Origin: Candidatus Altimarinota bacterium
Lineage (GTDB): Bacteria > Patescibacteriota > JACMRA01
Direction of reading: 5' to 3'
Assembly: GCA_012031925.1 (NCBI GenBank)
Contig: JAAUSE010000005.1
Coordinates: 1-37,426, forward strand
DNA: 37,426 nucleotides
Shown here: positions 31,528 to 37,426 of the stretch, piece after piece
How positions within the stretch are numbered: the first letter of the stretch is position 1
How the letters are laid out: each line of letters starts with the position of its first letter
Notes under the pieces: model-generated
What the model was told of the DNA's origin: nothing
The model's input: the letters and a program-made list of their open reading frames with translations, nothing else
Database searches by the model: none
Made by a program: the position numbers and the translations under genes

Positions 31528-31804
31528 TTACTGTCTGAGATTCAGGAATATTTTCATCAATCACATCTCTAATTTGTTTCTTATTCTTCTTTTCAATACT
31601 AATTATCGTATATTTGTTGGCTGGCAGATAGCTAACTTTTGGCGGTTTACCAGTTTTTCTAATTTTACCTTCATTTTTGAGTCTATTGAGATGCCTGTGG
31701 ACAATTTGTGGAGAAATTTTAAAATGGCTAGTAAGGTCTTTAACCCTTACTCCATTATTTTGGTTAATAAAGTTAAAAATCTCGCTTCTAGTTGATGTTA
31801 TCAT
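31517..31804 (-). CDS. Winged helix-turn-helix transcriptional regulator
   Basis: 95 residues. An N-terminal winged helix is clear: EIFNFINQNNGVRVKDLTSH, the recognition helix around KISPQIVHRHLNRLKNEGKI, and the wing RKTGKPPKVSYLP. The rest is a short Lys/Glu-rich tail with no effector domain, so ligand sensing, if any, is not visible. It is divergent from the 115-aa gene at 31909, and the two promoters share an inverted repeat covering both -35 boxes, which suggests autoregulation and control of the neighbour. The start is supported by a TTGACA/TACTAT promoter. Confidence 0.78.
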   Translation of the reverse strand: MITSTRSEIFNFINQNNGVRVKDLTSHFKISPQIVHRHLNRLKNEGKIRKTGKPPKVSYLPANKYTIISIEKKNKKQIRDVIDENIPESQTVITI

Positions 31805-31815
31805 AACCTTAATTG

Positions 31816-31844
31816 ATAGTAAACTTTCATCAAAAAATTGTCAA
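31816..31844 (-). promoter_or_regulatory. Promoter of the winged-helix regulator
   Basis: Minus-strand TTGACA, 17-nt spacer, TACTAT. Confidence 0.75.
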
Positions 31845-31862
31845 AACAAACTATTGACAATT
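31836..31862. promoter_or_regulatory. Inverted repeat spanning two divergent -35 boxes (candidate operator)
   Basis: AATTGTCAA, 9-nt spacer, TTGACAATT: perfect 9-bp arms. Half-site spacing of about 18 bp centre to centre would suit a dimeric winged-helix protein. The same TTGACAAnT word recurs at 32348-32373. Confidence 0.55.
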
Positions 31863-31882
31863 AATACATTCAACTTTATTCT
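31854..31882 (+). promoter_or_regulatory. Promoter of the 115-aa gene
   Basis: TTGACA, 17-nt spacer, TATTCT, back-to-back with the regulator promoter. Confidence 0.75.
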
Positions 31883-31908
31883 ATTGCAAATCTTTGGAGA
31901 TTAAATTG

Positions 31909-32256
31909 ATGAGAGCTGTAGAATCAAGGGTTGACAATAGTTTGTACACCAACTCAACATTTATTAGTTGTCATATTGGGCATTTGAATGAAACAATTGG
32001 AGTGAGTAGCAAAATTGTTTTACTCCAAACTTACATACAAGGTTTTTCCAAAAACCTGCTTGATTCCATAGATTGCAGTACTGAAGATAAAAATAATACT
32101 TTAGAAAAAATACAAAAAATTTTACAAAAAGTGAAGCTTGATGATGATTATAATTTGTTAATTGATGTTTGGGAAATTATTCAAAATCTCAATACAAAAA
32201 ATATCATTTATTTTGACACAATTGCCAAGATTTTTCTAGAAGAAATATCACTTTGA
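31909..32256 (+). CDS. Hypothetical 115-aa protein under divergent promoter control
   Basis: Unrecognised. The ATG at 31909 has GGAG nine bases upstream, so it is preferred to an earlier in-frame start at 31894. The protein is soluble and mainly helical: MRAVESRVDNSLYTNSTFIS, a segment with IGVSSKIVLLQTYIQGFSKN, then EKIQKILQKVKLDDDYNLL and a final FDTIAKIFLEEISL. No catalytic motif was seen. It is paired with the winged-helix gene through a shared promoter region and ends in a strong terminator. A regulator-target or toxin-antitoxin-like pair is possible but unsupported by sequence. Confidence 0.6.
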   Translation: MRAVESRVDNSLYTNSTFISCHIGHLNETIGVSSKIVLLQTYIQGFSKNLLDSIDCSTEDKNNTLEKIQKILQKVKLDDDYNLLIDVWEIIQNLNTKNIIYFDTIAKIFLEEISL

Positions 32257-32263
32257 ACTATTT

Positions 32264-32287
32264 GATGAGCTAGTCTCATCTTTTTTT
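32264..32287 (+). terminator. Rho-independent terminator of the 115-aa gene
   Basis: GATGAG-CTAGT-CTCATC followed by T7. Confidence 0.9.
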
Positions 32288-32364
32288 AGTTAACTAATAT
32301 TTGATTATATTCTTGATTCCAAAAAGATAAACACACCCTAAATAGTTTAATTGTCAAAATTCAA

Positions 32365-32393
32365 TTGACAAATCTTTAAATTTTTTATGTAAT
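32365..32393 (+). promoter_or_regulatory. Promoter of the secreted Asn/Trp/His-rich protein gene
   Basis: TTGACA, 17-nt spacer, TGTAAT. The leader has a perfect ACGGAA-AG-TTCCGT palindrome at 32400-32413 and an AGGAG ribosome-binding site nine bases before the ATG. Confidence 0.55.
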
Positions 32394-32444
32394 TCCTCCA
32401 CGGAAAGTTCCGTATTTGATAGTTGTTCTTAGGAGTAAGATATA

Positions 32445-33026
32445 ATGAATAACAAAGCTAAGCAATTAGCAAGTCTGTTAGTAACAACTGCTATTGTTTT
32501 TACAGTCACACCAAGTATTGCTGCTGAACAAAGCACAAACGGTTCAAATAGTTCATCAAAAAATGATCTTATTAGTAACCAAAAGTGGCAATGGGATAAA
32601 CAAGGCAGACAACAACATAAAGTCGAATACAATCGGCGAAGATGGCAACATCAAAATAAGATTAATTGGAGACATCCTAATTGGAATCAAAATCAGTGGC
32701 ATCGCAGACAAAAGCAAAACCACAAAGTGTTCATAAAAAGAAATCACAGATACTTCAATCACTCTAACATTTTTTGGAACAATAGACGCAGTTACCAAAA
32801 CTATTTTCCAATTGTCAATCAACGTAACCAAAAACATTGTCCAACAAGTTGGTATTATCATCCTCAAGATAACAACTACTACTGCAACTACAATAATACC
32901 AGCTACTACGTTCCCTATTCTAATAACTACGGTTATTATGAAGACAACACTGGCAAACGAGTACTACTTGGAGTAACAGGAACAATCATCAACGAATTAC
33001 TGTTACCAGAAATTTTTGGTTATTAA
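32445..33026 (+). CDS. Secreted protein rich in Asn, Trp, His, Arg and Tyr
   Basis: Unrecognised, 193 residues. A classical signal peptide (MNNKAKQLASLLVTTAIVFT, cleavage near PSIAA) is followed by a low-complexity exported chain. It has tandem Trp/Asn/His/Arg segments (QKWQWDKQGRQQH, RRRWQHQNKINWRHPNWNQ, NQWHRRQKQNHK), then aromatic Tyr/Asn-rich stretches with two Cys (HCPTSWYY, YYCNYNNTSYYVPY). It ends in a hydrophobic helix (LLGVTGTIINELLLPEIF). The composition differs from every neighbour. It may bind a polyanion, metal or the cell surface. The tail is similar in spirit to small secreted surface proteins with a C-terminal hydrophobic helix. Confidence 0.75.
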   Translation: MNNKAKQLASLLVTTAIVFTVTPSIAAEQSTNGSNSSSKNDLISNQKWQWDKQGRQQHKVEYNRRRWQHQNKINWRHPNWNQNQWHRRQKQNHKVFIKRNHRYFNHSNIFWNNRRSYQNYFPIVNQRNQKHCPTSWYYHPQDNNYYCNYNNTSYYVPYSNNYGYYEDNTGKRVLLGVTGTIINELLLPEIFGY

Positions 33027-33054
33027 ATAGCCTCAAGAAATTTACCTTACCTGA

Positions 33055-33085
33055 CTATCGATATAAAATTTATTGATAGTTTTTT
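33055..33085 (+). terminator. Rho-independent terminator
   Basis: CTATC, AT-rich loop with ATAAA/TTTAT, GATAG, then T6; follows the secreted protein gene. Confidence 0.75.
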
Positions 33086-33248
33086 GTTATTCAATAAAGT
33101 TCTATAATATTTCAAGAAGATCTTTAATTACAGAATGTTATTCAAAAATATCAAAAAACTGTGCATAAGTAGTTTATACACAAAAAAATAAAAAAAACTC
33201 CAAAACAGCCATATACATAGCCACATATAACTCATAACATGAAAATTG

Positions 33249-33277
33249 TTGACATACTCAAAAAAATTATGTACAAT
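33249..33277 (+). promoter_or_regulatory. Strong promoter of the 33284-33630 RNA
   Basis: TTGACA, 17-nt spacer, TACAAT; no ORF follows before the terminator at 33579. Confidence 0.75.
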
Positions 33278-33283
33278 ATACTC

Positions 33284-33630
33284 ATCAAGACAGCAATAGC
33301 AACTTGAGAAGTTTTACACAGTGAACACACCTAATATATAAAACAATTACCAAGTAGTTGGTTTATATATTCACCTATCTACTTGGCTTTCGTAGGATCG
33401 ACACATCTGGAAGCACAAACAAAAATAAAAATTTAATATCCTAATCGATATTCCAATATTCTACAAAAATATAAAAAATTCAGATAGGTGAACAGGTAGT
33501 GTCATACCAAACTCTCCTATCTTTTGATAAGAATTTCTGCTAAAGCGGCTATTCTTTCGAAGAACAGGTTATAACTTAAAGACCCGCCTTAATTTTTTCT
33601 CTAACCAGTAGAAGGCCAGGGTCTTTTTTT
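33284..33630 (+). ncRNA. Putative structured non-coding RNA (~350 nt), family not identified
   Basis: A promoter at 33249-33277 and a strong terminator (AAGACCC/GCCTT against AAGGC/GGGTCTT, 33579-33625, then T7) bracket a region with no credible ORF on either strand. Internal pairing is extensive: AATATATAAA (33333-33342) with TTTATATATT (33362-33371) around an ACCAA-GTAG-TTGGT hairpin; TTCACCTATCT (33370-33380) with AGATAGGTGAA (33482-33492), an 11-bp long-range helix; and AATATC-CTAATC-GATATT inside it. CCAAGTAG can also pair with CTACTTGG, which would cross the long helix as a pseudoknot. I could not match RNase P, tmRNA, SRP or 6S hallmarks. Confidence 0.6.
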
Positions 33631-33679
33631 GTGGTCACAAAACTGATCCAACAATTTGTAAGTCTATATCTTCAGTACT

Positions 33680-33714
33680 GTACAGGAGTGTAATGGTTTA
33701 ATGTAGTTCGACTA
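33680..33714 (+). repeat. Structured palindromic repeat, copy 3 (3' 35 bp only)
   Basis: Matches the right end of the 938-1058 and 5692-5814 copies over GTACAG(C/G)AGTGTAATGG... through GTTCGACTAT with one difference. The left arm and inner hairpin are missing. It lies between the ncRNA terminator and lysS. Confidence 0.8.
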
Positions 33715-33851
33715 TATTAAGAACAAAGAGGTCTATAGCAACCTATAAAATTAAACTCAATCTTATGGTTCAATTAACCTATAACCAAGAATTAATTTAG
33801 CTTGACAAAAAGTCTATACTTAAGAAATATTAGCCCAACAAATAGATACTT

Positions 33852-36800
33852 ATGAATCAATCTAACAATCAAAACACATCTTATTCTTCTGTAGATACTC
33901 AGAGAAAACTTAGAATAGAAAAAATGAAAAAACTCCAAAAACTTGGAATAAATCCTTTTCCATCCTTTTCTAAAAGAGACTTTAATCTTGAATTTGTTAC
34001 TTTTTGGTTTGATTTTGTTCATAAAAATGACTTTCCTGGGCGGATTTGGGATATGCAAAACAATCTTGATGCTAGACTGGAATTTCAATCTGAAGCAGTT
34101 CTGGCTAATTTGATCGTTCATCAAGCCTTTGCAGAAGATTCTTTAGATGAGGCTGAAGAATATACCAAAGAATGGATTGATAGCCAAGAAGATAGTGCTA
34201 TCCTCTATCAAAATTTTGAACAGTACATCCAAGTTCGTCGTAGTATAATCAAAGAAATCAAAGAATTTTTAGACTCCAAAGAAGGTTACAACGATACTCA
34301 AAAATTAGACCTAATTGATGAATATTTTCAAGAAGCAGATTTTGCAGGAGAGCACAAACCAGCCTTAATCAAAGAACAAGAAGTAACTTTGGCAGGTATG
34401 ATCAAAACCAAAAGAGGGTCTGGCAAAATCACTTTTGTGAGTGTAGAAGATATGAGTTATCCTCAAGGTTTTCAGTTCTTGCTCAAAGTTGATGAAGTAA
34501 AAGCTGAGGGTGATTCATTAAGTTATCTAGATTTCAAATCTATCGTAGAAGAAGGTGATTATGTCCAAGCCACAGGTCGATTAGACTATTCGCAATCAGG
34601 AGAGCCAAGTCTGTTTGTCAAAAATATCAAAGTCTTAACTAAATCTATTCGACCGCTACCAGATCAACTTGAAGATGTAGAGCAAAAATATCGTCATAGA
34701 TATATAGATATGAAGCTCAATCCAGAGGTTCGACAAATGTTTGTCCAAAAAAGTCGGTTCTGGTCTGCTACCCGTGAGTTTATGATCAACAATGGGTTCT
34801 TGGAGGTAAGTATGCCAACTCTAGAGGAAACCACTGGAGGGGCTGAAGCGGAGCCATTTGTCACTCATCATAATGCTCTTGATCAGGATTTTTATCTTAG
34901 AATCAGTTCTGAACTTCACCAAAAAAGAATGATAGTTGGAGGCTTTGAAAAAATCTTTGATATCGATAAGAATTTTCGCAACGAAGGTATCGATGATGAA
35001 CATCTTCAGGAGTACACTCAGATGGAATTTTACTGGGCTTATGCTGATTATAATGATCTCATTGACTATTGTGAGGAGCTTACCAAATATGTGATTGGAG
35101 AAACTTTTGGCACTATGGAGCTCGAGCACGATGGCAAAACTGTTGATTGGTCCAAGAAATGGGACAGAATTCAATACTACGACTTTGTAGAAAAATACGC
35201 TGGAATCAAGTTAGCAGAGTATGATACTTTGGAAAAACTACAAAATTTAGCAACTTCACTTGGGTTGGAATATGAAGAGTCAGCAGGTAAGGGCAGATTG
35301 ATTGATCTAATCTACAAAAAAACCGCTCGTCCAAAATGTATTGAACCAGTTTGGCTAATAGATCTTCCAATAGAGGTTTCACCACTGGCCAAACGCAAAG
35401 CAGACAATCCAGAACTGACTGAAAGAATGCAGTTAATTGCATATGGAAGCGAGTTATCCAATGGTTTTTCTGAGCTCAATGATCCAGTAGATCAGCTGGA
35501 AAGATTTCAAGAGCAGCAAAGACTTCGTGAAGCAGGGGATGGAGAAGCGATGATGTTAGATCGTGACTATGTCCAAGCCCTTGAGATCGGTATGCCACCA
35601 ACAGCAGGATTCGCTTATTCTGAAAGGCTTTTTAGCGTCTTATTAGGCAAACCAATTAGAGAAACCACTCCATTCCCTCTGATGAGATCTGAAGAGAACA
35701 AAGTTGGCAAAGAAAAAGAAACCCAAGTGGCTCATTCGATTTTGTTAAAGAACGAAGATATTCAACTATGGGAGCAAATCAACGCAGCCTCTCACTTGTC
35801 AGCAGCTTTTGCAGCTAGAGTAGGTCAGAGTCTTTTCTTCTCTAATTCATCGCGTTCACAAGATGGTGAGCAGATTCTAATGAACATCCAAAACGCTATT
35901 GTCATCAAGCAAACAGACTCCTCTGCCAAAATTCTCGAACTCAAAAGAAAAGCTGAAGAGTTAGGTCTATCTGTAGCAACCTTTACCAAAGATATGCTAG
36001 ACTCCAGTGATGATTCCAAAGTAATGGAAGCTCATGCTATAAAAAACATTGAAGATATAGAATTTCGTGGGGTTTTAGTCTTTGGCAAAATCAAAGCCGT
36101 CAAAGAGCTTACTAAAGAATTTGAACTCTGGTCTTCTTCCGGTGCTCCAACAAAAAATGAAATTTCCGAGTTTTATTCTGGATCAACAAGGCTTCTATCA
36201 CTTGAGGATAACACATACCTTTATAATTGTGAAGCAAATGTACTAGAAGTTGGTAATTTGGAAGGCAGCGATTATATTATACTTGATCAAACAGTTTTCT
36301 ATCCACAAGGCGGAGGGCAACCTTCAGATGTTGGTGTCATCAAGTCCGATTCAAATGAATACAATGTAACAAAATGTCAAAAGATTGATGGAAAAGTCTA
36401 TCACTTTGTAGATTCATTGGAAGGAGTTGGTGTTAATGATAAAGTAGAGGTTTCAATCAATGCTGAATTAAGAAAGCTACACGCAAGAATTCATACAGCT
36501 GGGCATATAATTGACGAAGCGGTTAAAAATCTAAACCTTGATATTGAAGCTGATAAAGGTTATCACTTCCCGCAAGGTCCATATGTTCAATATATAGGTG
36601 AGTTAGAAAATCCATCCGATTATATTAATGATCTTAATACTGAAATCAATAAAATTGTGAACAAAGATTCAAAAATTAGTTATCAATTATTTCAAAAATC
36701 AGTTGAGCCAGAAAGGTTGATGACAGTTGAAGGGTACAAACCTTGCCATTGTGGCGGAACACATGTCCAAAACCTTAACGAAATAGGTAAAGTAAACATA

Positions 36801-36860
36801 AGAAAAATCAAATCTAAAAAAGGTTTAGTGAAAGTGAGTTATGAAGTTTTAGATAATTAA
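33852..36860 (+). CDS. lysS: Lysyl-tRNA synthetase fused to DUF2000 (PTH2-like) and AlaX-type editing domains
   Basis: One 1002-codon frame holds three modules. (1) Class II LysRS, about residues 1-615: a QRKLRIEKMKKLQKLGINPF opening, a ~130-residue helical insertion, the OB-fold (VTLAGMIKTKRGSGKITFV), motif 2 FRNEG near 375, and motif 3 GMPPTAGFAYSERL at 580-593 ending FPLMR. (2) About 620-765, a DUF2000-like domain of the peptidyl-tRNA hydrolase 2 fold (INAASHLSAAFAARVGQ, RGVLVFGKIKAVKELTKEF). (3) About 785-1002, an AlaX/AlaRS-type editing domain with YPQGGGQPSD, zinc motifs H881-TAG-H885 and C967-GGT-H971. The linkers contain no start codon at domain borders. Charging with Lys is certain by family; the added domains suggest clearing of mischarged or peptidyl-tRNA. 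Weak promoter (TTGACA at 33802) and no Shine-Dalgarno site. Confidence 0.93.
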   Translation: MNQSNNQNTSYSSVDTQRKLRIEKMKKLQKLGINPFPSFSKRDFNLEFVTFWFDFVHKNDFPGRIWDMQNNLDARLEFQSEAVLANLIVHQAFAEDSLDEAEEYTKEWIDSQEDSAILYQNFEQYIQVRRSIIKEIKEFLDSKEGYNDTQKLDLIDEYFQEADFAGEHKPALIKEQEVTLAGMIKTKRGSGKITFVSVEDMSYPQGFQFLLKVDEVKAEGDSLSYLDFKSIVEEGDYVQATGRLDYSQSGEPSLFVKNIKVLTKSIRPLPDQLEDVEQKYRHRYIDMKLNPEVRQMFVQKSRFWSATREFMINNGFLEVSMPTLEETTGGAEAEPFVTHHNALDQDFYLRISSELHQKRMIVGGFEKIFDIDKNFRNEGIDDEHLQEYTQMEFYWAYADYNDLIDYCEELTKYVIGETFGTMELEHDGKTVDWSKKWDRIQYYDFVEKYAGIKLAEYDTLEKLQNLATSLGLEYEESAGKGRLIDLIYKKTARPKCIEPVWLIDLPIEVSPLAKRKADNPELTERMQLIAYGSELSNGFSELNDPVDQLERFQEQQRLREAGDGEAMMLDRDYVQALEIGMPPTAGFAYSERLFSVLLGKPIRETTPFPLMRSEENKVGKEKETQVAHSILLKNEDIQLWEQINAASHLSAAFAARVGQSLFFSNSSRSQDGEQILMNIQNAIVIKQTDSSAKILELKRKAEELGLSVATFTKDMLDSSDDSKVMEAHAIKNIEDIEFRGVLVFGKIKAVKELTKEFELWSSSGAPTKNEISEFYSGSTRLLSLEDNTYLYNCEANVLEVGNLEGSDYIILDQTVFYPQGGGQPSDVGVIKSDSNEYNVTKCQKIDGKVYHFVDSLEGVGVNDKVEVSINAELRKLHARIHTAGHIIDEAVKNLNLDIEADKGYHFPQGPYVQYIGELENPSDYINDLNTEINKIVNKDSKISYQLFQKSVEPERLMTVEGYKPCHCGGTHVQNLNEIGKVNIRKIKSKKGLVKVSYEVLDN

Positions 36861-37022
36861 TTGATAAGTTTAAGCAGTTAAGAAGTCAAAAGAAAAATTA
36901 ACCTAGTCTTATAGTTAGGGGATAGCTATTACAAAAACCAGGCTCACCAAAATAGATTGCTGATCAAGTCCGCAATGACAATAAATCATATTCAAAAGTA
37001 ATTTTAAACTCTTCCAAAACCC

Positions 37023-37051
37023 TTGACAAATAGTTGTTTATATGGTATAAT
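37023..37051 (+). promoter_or_regulatory. Consensus sigma70 promoter
   Basis: TTGACA, 17-nt spacer, TATAAT: the only fully consensus promoter seen in the window. Confidence 0.85.
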
Positions 37052-37057
37052 ATTTAG

Positions 37058-37175
37058 GTGGTGATTCGGATTTCACATTGCGAGTATTATGCTTTTTGCA
37101 TTTTATTTCGCTTGTACTCATTTGAGCTTTCAACATCATCGCTCCCCTGCCTAATTTTAAGTGGGGGATATTTTT
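37058..37175 (+). ncRNA. Putative small RNA (~118 nt) next to an IS end
   Basis: The consensus promoter is followed, without a plausible ORF, by pairing segments: GGTGAT near 37058 with ATCATC near 37135, and an internal GAGTA...ATGC-TTTTT-GCAT...TACTC stem-loop. It ends in a terminator, TCCCCTGC (37143-37150) with GTGGGGGA (37161-37168) and then TATTTTT. It could be an independent small RNA or part of the insertion sequence; no known family was recognised. Confidence 0.5.
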
Positions 37176-37212
37176 GTGCCAAAAAGAATTGTAAATTTTT
37201 GAAATCATTATG

Positions 37213-37425
37213 TCAAAACCCTGTACTCGTCCACCACATTCTGGAATTTTGATCGTTATCAAGTACATATTGCAAGGGTGATTTTAAGTCAAGAGATAGG
37301 TGTGGTCTTTTGGTGTTGTACCATACAAGGTGTTGCATAAGTTTTCGATTGAAATTAGTTAGGTCTTTTAAGAAAAGGGTGTCTAAATTGTGGTAGATAA
37401 ATTCGTATTGTACAGAGCCATTAAA
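37213..37425 (-). mobile_element. IS transposase, C-terminal fragment (integrase core), cut by the window end
   Basis: The minus strand is open from the window edge to a TGA at 37213, giving about 70 residues. It carries the C-terminal signature of DDE integrase-core transposases (IS3/IS481-like): a segment with EFIYHNLDTLFLKDLTNFNR, KLMQHLVWYNTKRPHLSLDL and KSPLQYVL. The catalytic D, D and most of the core lie beyond the window. The IS end is probably between about 37150 and 37212, but no inverted repeat can be defined with one end only. Confidence 0.85.
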
Positions 37426-37426
37426 T

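Noticed and set aside
31528-31795. C-terminal extension of the EVE frame
   Set aside because: Antisense to the winged-helix gene and unrelated to EVE proteins; explained by a one-base frame break at 31488-31494.
33284-33630. RNase P RNA, tmRNA, SRP or 6S RNA identity for the structured RNA
   Set aside because: No GAGGAAAGTCC-type P4 element, no tRNA-like ends or tag reading frame, and no GGAAG-GAAGCAGC SRP tip were found; ~350 nt is long for 6S RNA.
1-37426. tRNA genes or a CRISPR array
   Set aside because: No cloverleaf-like segment with a proper T arm and acceptor was seen. GTTCGA in the palindromic repeats lacks the rest of a tRNA. The tandem repeats are contiguous and in-frame, without spacers.
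1-37426. TGA recoded as Gly or Trp, as in some CPR lineages
   Set aside because: TGA ends several genes at family-consistent positions, and conserved Gly and Trp positions use GGN and TGG.

Overview
The window is AT-rich bacterial chromosome that uses the standard code (TGA is a real stop, for example at the ends of the HAD-like and transposase genes). The gene set suggests a Candidate Phyla Radiation (Patescibacteria) bacterium: compact divergent housekeeping genes (rplK, rplA, metG, lysS, nrdR, nrdB, nrdA, recF, rsmE, yidD), many short membrane or coiled-coil proteins without recognisable homologues, a very large VirB6/TrbL-like membrane protein and an EVE protein. The lineage inside the radiation cannot be fixed from sequence reading alone.

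Layout. 1-3250: C-terminal part of a DNA photolyase, a structured repeat, then a minus-strand stress set (Hsp20, GlsB/YeaQ-like) and small unknown proteins. 3300-5100: rplK and rplA separated by a membrane protein gene. 5290-9450: YidD with a Cys-rich tail, a second copy of the repeat, a minus-strand run rsmE - HAD phosphatase - membrane protein - recF, and a TM/coiled-coil gene. 9560-18250: a TRM11-like methyltransferase, then a long plus-strand block (coiled-coil/TM protein, kinase-like/TM protein, 1314-residue VirB6-like protein, soluble protein). 18260-22800: metG among more TM/coiled-coil genes. 23040-27880: nrdR, DUF1653, nrdB, small acidic ORF, nrdA, with a NrdR box in front of nrdR. 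27980-33030: accessory envelope and regulatory genes (TM/coiled-coil protein, serine hydrolase, EVE, winged-helix regulator with a divergent promoter pair, secreted Asn/Trp/His-rich protein). 33250-33630: a promoter-to-terminator structured RNA with no ORF. 33850-36860: a 1002-codon fusion of lysyl-tRNA synthetase, a DUF2000 (peptidyl-tRNA-hydrolase-2-like) domain and an AlaX-type tRNA-editing domain. 37020-37426: a consensus promoter with a small-RNA-like unit, then the 3' end of an IS transposase.

Three things cut across the window. First, at least eleven reading-frame breaks in nine genes sit at A or T homopolymers, and changing each run by one base restores an uninterrupted, family-consistent protein. 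This means either consensus indel errors or tolerated slippage. Second, four small TM/coiled-coil genes carry in-frame tandem DNA repeats of 33 or 27 nt. Third, housekeeping genes mostly lack Shine-Dalgarno sequences and some look leaderless (metG), while the small accessory genes have strong Shine-Dalgarno sites and clear -35/-10 promoters.

The strongest candidates for something undescribed are the LysRS-DUF2000-AlaX fusion, the ~350-nt RNA just upstream of it, and the palindromic repeat family. Promoter, terminator and RNA calls come from visual pattern matching and have not been computed.
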